In this document: positions 59,864 through 64,000 of the stretch, piece by piece
Layout of the letters: each line of letters starts with the position of its first letter
Numbering within the stretch: the stretch's first letter is position 1
NCBI GenBank assembly: GCA_025352785.1
Contig: JANXSD010000018.1
Span: 1 to 64,000, forward strand
Length of the DNA stretch: 64,000 nucleotides
Direction of reading: 5' to 3'
Origin: Bacteroidota bacterium
Lineage (GTDB): Bacteria > Bacteroidota > Bacteroidia > AKYH767-A > OLB10
Position numbers and translations under genes: made by a program
Notes under the pieces: model-generated
Told to the model about the DNA's origin: nothing
What the model saw: the letters and a program-made list of their open reading frames with translations, nothing else
Databases searched by the model: none

Positions 59864-60460
59864 CTACATCCATTTAATTTTTTCTGACATTGGAATATTT
59901 CTTATACCAACTTTTTTAGGTTCATCGGTATATCCGAGATAAAGTAATCCCATTACAAGATCATGTTCACTCAAATTCAAATATTCTTTCATCGCTTTAT
60001 GATGAGTCATCCCACCAGTATTCCAAAATGCAGCAATACCTAAAGCAGTGGCACCAAGCAAAATGTTTTGAATAGAAGCAGAAGTGGCAGCAATCTCTTC
60101 CAGCAAGGGAATTTTAGGGTTATCCCCTCGTTTCATCACTGCAATGAGCAGATGTGACGCATTGTCAACGGCGTGCTCAAGATTTTCGTAAGTGGTAGTT
60201 TTTCTATTCTCTTCAGAAGTATTTTTCCAATATAATTCGGCATGTGTTTTACCAAAATTCTTGAGGGCGTCCCCAGTAAATACATAGAAAAACCACGGTT
60301 CCGTTTTACCATGTGTAGGTGCCCAATTAGCTAGTTCTAATACATTTTGAATTTCTTGATTTGGAATGATTGCGCCATTCATTGCTGCCACCTTCACTGT
60401 TCTTCGATCTTTGACCAGTAGATCAAATGATGAAAATGTAATATCTGCCATAGACTGCAA
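59864..60460 (-). CDS. Nitroreductase family protein
   Basis: NVLELANWAPTHGKTEPWFFYVF; ALGIAAFWNTGG; VMGLLYLGYTDEPKKVG. Confidence 0.9.
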   Translation of the reverse strand: MQSMADITFSSFDLLVKDRRTVKVAAMNGAIIPNQEIQNVLELANWAPTHGKTEPWFFYVFTGDALKNFGKTHAELYWKNTSEENRKTTTYENLEHAVDNASHLLIAVMKRGDNPKIPLLEEIAATSASIQNILLGATALGIAAFWNTGGMTHHKAMKEYLNLSEHDLVMGLLYLGYTDEPKKVGIRNIPMSEKIKWM

Positions 60461-60556
60461 AGATGGAAAAACAAGATGGAAAATGATTTAAAAAATCTTA
60501 AATTTGTTCCAAAATTCGTTAAAATTAGAACTTAGATAAATAAATCAAACACCATC

Positions 60557-61036
60557 ATGAAAAAAACAATTAAATCATTCGTTGCAATTAGTCTTCTTTC
60601 TTTAATAATGTTGGTTCAAAATGCGAAAGCACAAGGACAAACCAAAATGGATGCCTGGCCAGAAATGAAATCATTTCATGAAATAATGTCGCAAACATTT
60701 CATCCTGCTGAAGAAGGAAATCTGGAACCTATTAAAGCGATGAGTGCCGAATTATCACACAGAGCTATGGCCTGGTTAGAAAGTACTCCTCCAAGTGAAA
60801 TGGGTTCAGTAGATGTTAAAGTTCAATTACAAGCTCTTGCGAGTGGATGTGCGAATCTGGATAAGATGATTCATGGTGGAGTAAAAGATGAAGAAATAAA
60901 AGCTTCACTTACAAAATTACATGAACAATTTCACGCAATTGTTGGAGCATGTATGAACGAAGGTGGTGAAAAGCCAAAAACTAAATCAACTACGACGCCC
61001 AAAAAAACACCCGTATCTCCAGCAAAAACTAAATAA
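60557..61036 (+). CDS. Exported helical hypothetical protein
   Basis: 159 aa, signal peptide, FHEIMSQTFHPAEEGNLEPIKAMSAEL, basic TK/TP-rich tail. Confidence 0.6.
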   Translation: MKKTIKSFVAISLLSLIMLVQNAKAQGQTKMDAWPEMKSFHEIMSQTFHPAEEGNLEPIKAMSAELSHRAMAWLESTPPSEMGSVDVKVQLQALASGCANLDKMIHGGVKDEEIKASLTKLHEQFHAIVGACMNEGGEKPKTKSTTTPKKTPVSPAKTK

Positions 61037-61061
61037 TATTTTTTAGTTGAAATTTGTAAAA

Positions 61062-61092
61062 AGTCGAACCAAGAAATTGGTTCGACTTTTTT
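61062..61092 (+). terminator. Rho-independent terminator
   Basis: gtcgaaccaa gaaa ttggttcgac ttttttt. Confidence 0.85.
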
Positions 61093-61249
61093 TATAAATT
61101 CACTTGTATAATCATGTGCCAACAATAATAAAACTACTTTGGTATAGGCAATCCATAAGATTAAACATTATTCCATTTAATTTTTAAAGGTTTAATACTA
61201 TCTTGATTTTGCAATTCAAGATAAATATTCTTTTCTTGTAAACACTGTT

Positions 61250-61671
61250 GTCCTGAGTTTGCAACTCAGGACATTCCAATTAACTTACAACCATTCTGTT
61301 TTTTGAAGACCAACATTTCTTTCTTCGTATTAATCCTGCGGTCCTGAGTTTGCAACTCAGGACATTCCAATTATCTTACAACCATTCTATATTTAGAAGA
61401 TCAACATTTATTTCTTCGGAATAATCTCTAGCACAGCTGTCCTGAGTTTGCAACTCAGGACATTCCAATTATCTTACAACCATTCTATATTTAGTAGCCC
61501 AACATTTTTCTAGAACGTCTTTAGTTGCAATACTGCTGTCCTGAGTTTGCAACTCAGGACATTCCAATTATCTTACAACCATTCTATATTTAGTAGACCA
61601 ACATTTTTCTAGAACGTCTTTAGTTGCAATACTGCTGTCCTGAGTTTGCAACTCAGGACATTCCAATTATC
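61250..61671. repeat. Tandem array: 5 copies of hairpin GTCCTGAGTTTGCAACTCAGGAC plus RAYT 3'-end sequence, about 91-99 bp period
   Basis: Hairpins at 61250-61272, 61341-61363, 61439-61461, 61538-61560, 61637-61659. Between them are attccaatta(t/a)cttacaaccattct... segments homologous to the last codons of the RAYT ORF. Confidence 0.95.
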
Positions 61672-62226
61672 TTACACCCATTCTATATTTAGTAGGCCAA
61701 CATTTCTTTCTTCGGAATAATCTTTAGCACTGCTGTACAAATATTCATCAGCTTTTTCTACAATACCAGCTTCTACTGGATTGTTATGAATATAGTCTAA
61801 CTTTTGTTGAGTAAAATTTGTAGTAATTAATTCTATTGGATGATTATCTTGTTGCCAAAATTGATACGTCTTATTTCTACTGTTTTTTGCACCTGACTTC
61901 AAAAACACCTCTAGCATCCAATCTTTTCTGCTTTCTTGTGGATTATCTTGAATTGCTCTAAAAATTTGCTTTGAAGTAAATTTTTTGAAATCACCAAGGA
62001 TATCGCTTATATTATTGTTTTTAGCAGAAATAGCCATGTGAATATGGTTGCTCATAATGCACCATGCATGTAAGATCAATCCCTTTTCTTTTTGACAGTA
62101 TTTTATACTTTCAACTATAATATCTCTGTACTCTTTCCTCGTAAACACATCCACCCATTCAACTACAGCAAACGTAATGAAGTATGCTCCTTCTTTATTT
62201 CTGATTTTGTAGCCTCCATCATTCAT
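61672..62226 (-). mobile_element. IS200-like (Y1) transposase, REP-associated tyrosine transposase (RAYT) type
   Basis: 184 aa. HUH motif AWCIMSNHIHMAI; KLDYIHNNPVEAGIVEKADEYLYSSAKDY. Flanked by REP-like palindromes. Confidence 0.93.
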
Positions 62227-62246
62227 TGTGTAAAGTTATATGGAAC

Positions 62247-62269
62247 GTCTTTAGTTGCAAACTAAAGAC
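62247..62269. repeat. Perfect 10-bp-stem palindrome upstream of RAYT
   Basis: GTCTTTAGTT GCA AACTAAAGAC; a second near-identical copy lies at 62409-62431. Confidence 0.95.
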
Positions 62270-62291
62270 AGCTATGATTTGCTCCAGACAG

Positions 62292-62408
62292 TATTCTTTT
62301 CTTGTAAACACATTCACCACTCTACCACTGCTAATGTAATGAAGCATGCTCCCAATTTATTTCTGATTTTCTAGCTTCCATCATTCATTGTAAAAAGTTA
62401 TAAGGAAC
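62292..62408 (-). pseudogene. Degenerate duplicate of the RAYT 5' end and upstream region
   Basis: ttcttttcttgtaaacacattcaccac...taatgtaatgaagcatgctccc...tttatttctgattttctagcttccatcattcattgtaaaaagttataaggaacg parallels 62131-62246. Confidence 0.85.
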
Positions 62409-62434
62409 GTTTTTAGTTGCAAACTAAAGACAGC

Positions 62435-62576
62435 TCATCGGCATCTTTTGCTTTTACACTTTCGCAAGTGAGCTTGCTTCGTTGCAAAACAAAAATTGAA
62501 ATACTCGAGCTGCGTTCATCGGCATCTTTTACTTTTACACTTTCGCAAGCAAGCTTGCTTCGTTGCAAAACAAAAA
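62435..62576. repeat. Direct repeat pair (about 61 bp, 81-bp spacing) downstream of tRNA-Ser
   Basis: tcatcggcatctttt(g/a)cttttacactttcgcaag(tg/ca)agcttgcttcgttgcaaaacaaaaa at 62435-62495 and 62516-62576. Confidence 0.9.
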
Positions 62577-62602
62577 ATGCCGGTACTTCGTACCAGCATT
62601 TC
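62576..62602 (-). terminator. Hairpin terminator after tRNA-Ser
   Basis: Minus strand: aatgctggtac gaa gtaccggcatt ttttgtttt. Confidence 0.65.
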
Positions 62603-62615
62603 AATTTTTCTTTTG

Positions 62616-62700
62616 CGGAGAAGGCGGGATTCGAACCCGCGGTACCTTGCGGTACACAAACTTTCCAAGCTTGTACGTTCGGCCACTCTGACACCTCTCC
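62616..62700 (-). tRNA. tRNA-Ser (anticodon GGA)
   Basis: Acceptor GGAGAGG/CTTCTCC, anticodon loop TTGGAAA, long variable arm (gtgtaccgcaaggtac), T-arm GCGGGTTCGAATCCCGC, discriminator G. Confidence 0.95.
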
Positions 62701-62732
62701 GTATTTTTTGAAGGTGCAAATTTATTGAAAAA

Positions 62733-63743
62733 TCACTCTTCTAAACTTAATTCCCCACATATTGGTGCTTGAAATTGCCTTTTAATTTCCTTTAAGGTTG
62801 ATTTTCTTCCAAATAACACCATTAATTTCGTTAAAGCCGACTCAGTAGTTAAATCTATTCCACTTACCACGCCAATCTTTTTCAATTGAAAACTTGTTTC
62901 ATATTTGCCTTGCTCCACTCTTCCTCCACTACATTGTGAAACATTAATGATCACTAATCCATTTTTTATTGCTTTATCTAAGGCCTCAATAAACCATTTT
63001 TCGGTAGGCGCATTTCCACTTCCATACGTTTCTAAAACAATCGCTTTTAATTGCGGCAGACATAAAAAATAATTCAACCATTCATGAGTAATTCCCGGAA
63101 AAATTCTTAATAATCCGATATGTCGCTCTAGTTGATGATGCACTTTTAATTTTTTTCGCGAAGCCTTTGCTATGAATCGATGATTGTATTGAATGTCGAC
63201 TCCTGCTTCAGCTAATGCAGGATAATTTAATGATTGATATGCATCAAATTTCGATGACGTAAATTTCTCGGTTCTATTTCCTCTAAATAATTGATTATTG
63301 AAATAAATACAAACTTCAGGTATCACTATTTCTCCAGCAGCTAATTCAATAGATGTTATCAAATTTCTTCTTGCATCCGTACGTATGGCACCCATCGGTA
63401 ATTGTGATCCGGTAAATATGATTGGCTTATTTAAATGCTCCATCATAAAACTTAATGCAGAAGCCGAATAAGCCATCGTATCTGTTCCATGCAAAATAAC
63501 AAAGCCATCAAAATTATTATAAAATTTTTCAATGATAGTAGCAAGTTCTGTCCAATGTTCAGGTGTGATGTTCGAGCTATCAATTAATTTTCCAAAACTA
63601 TGATGATGCAATTTACACTTCAATCTTTTTAACTCGGGAACGTGTTCAAGAATTTTTGCAAAATTAAAAGGACGTAATGCGCCGAAAGCATCATGTTGCA
63701 TTCCAATCGTTCCACCTGTGTAGATGAGCATTATTTTTTTCAT
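62733..63743 (-). CDS. ansA: Type I asparaginase
   Basis: 336 aa. IMLIYTGGTIGM, GFVILHGTDTMAYSASALSFM, PIIFTGSQLPMGAIRTDARRNLITSIE. Confidence 0.93.
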   Translation of the reverse strand: MKKIMLIYTGGTIGMQHDAFGALRPFNFAKILEHVPELKRLKCKLHHHSFGKLIDSSNITPEHWTELATIIEKFYNNFDGFVILHGTDTMAYSASALSFMMEHLNKPIIFTGSQLPMGAIRTDARRNLITSIELAAGEIVIPEVCIYFNNQLFRGNRTEKFTSSKFDAYQSLNYPALAEAGVDIQYNHRFIAKASRKKLKVHHQLERHIGLLRIFPGITHEWLNYFLCLPQLKAIVLETYGSGNAPTEKWFIEALDKAIKNGLVIINVSQCSGGRVEQGKYETSFQLKKIGVVSGIDLTTESALTKLMVLFGRKSTLKEIKRQFQAPICGELSLEE

Positions 63744-64000
63744 AACCGAAATAATTTTTTTGCATTTGCTGAAGTTATTAATGCTACTTCTTCAATTGAA
63801 CTATTTTTTAGGATAGCCAACTTATCTGCAATTAGTCGGAGATAAGCAGGTTCATTTCGTTTGCCACGATACGGTGCTGGAGCTAAGTAAGGTCCGTCAG
63901 TTTCTAACAATAAATGATCTAAGGAAATTTCTTGCACTACTTTATCCAATCCTGAATTCTTAAAAGTAAGCACGCCACCTATTCCTAAATAAAACCCTAA
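63740..64000 (-). CDS. TatD family hydrolase, C-terminal part (5' end beyond window)
   Basis: LGFYLGIGGVLTFKNSGL...ISLDHLLLETDGPYLAPAPYRGKRNEPAYL. Reading frame stays open past the ORF-track Met to the window end, and its end overlaps the asparaginase start by 4 bp. Confidence 0.9.
   Translation of the reverse strand, partial: LGFYLGIGGVLTFKNSGLDKVVQEISLDHLLLETDGPYLAPAPYRGKRNEPAYLRLIADKLAILKNSSIEEVALITSANAKKLFRL

Noticed and set aside
61250-61660. CRISPR-like regular repeats
   Set aside because: The period is about 91-99 bp, the 23-nt palindrome is too short for the unit, and the intervening sequences are themselves near-identical RAYT tails rather than unique spacers. No cas genes are in the window.
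61672-62226. RAYT as part of a defence or anti-phage island
   Set aside because: No restriction, CRISPR, retron or toxin genes are adjacent. Neighbours are tRNA-Ser, asparaginase and a small exported protein.
62413-62728. ORFs overlapping tRNA-Ser (e.g. AGSNPAFSAKE..., AEKAGFEPAVPCGTQTFQ...)
   Set aside because: Typical spurious translations of a tRNA gene and its flanking direct repeats.

Overview
This 64 kb window is AT-rich chromosomal DNA from a Bacteroidota bacterium. The basis is T9SS type A and type B C-terminal sorting domains, SprB/PKD-like repeats, a TonB receptor, an Omp28/TlpA cluster and Bacteroidota-style housekeeping genes. From left to right it holds: a TonB receptor - YfiR-like - hybrid histidine kinase operon, cut by the window start; a 1989-aa repetitive T9SS type B protein; an FAD oxidoreductase and an HD hydrolase; an adenylate cyclase next to a transporter-like/HEAT/cNMP-binding protein; a 2219-aa subtilase adhesin with an unusual (N/S)QRVIAS repeat; a decayed chimeric cyclase locus; a SprB-repeat protein with three nested cupredoxin-like inserts; tRNA-Cys; acyl-CoA dehydrogenase; an Omp28/DUF6029/TlpA/Omp28 block; malic enzyme; further T9SS cargo; DUF885, MarC, ilvE, nitroreductase and a GAF histidine kinase; an IS200-like RAYT transposase with a tandem array made of its own 3' end plus a hairpin; tRNA-Ser; asparaginase; and the end of a TatD gene. 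The observations I rate highest are the cupredoxin-in-SprB architecture, the RAYT tail/hairpin array with 5'-end fossils, the QRVIAS heptad, the cyclase/cAMP-receiver pair, and the chimeric frameshifted cyclase locus. No database search was possible, so all family names come from reading motifs.
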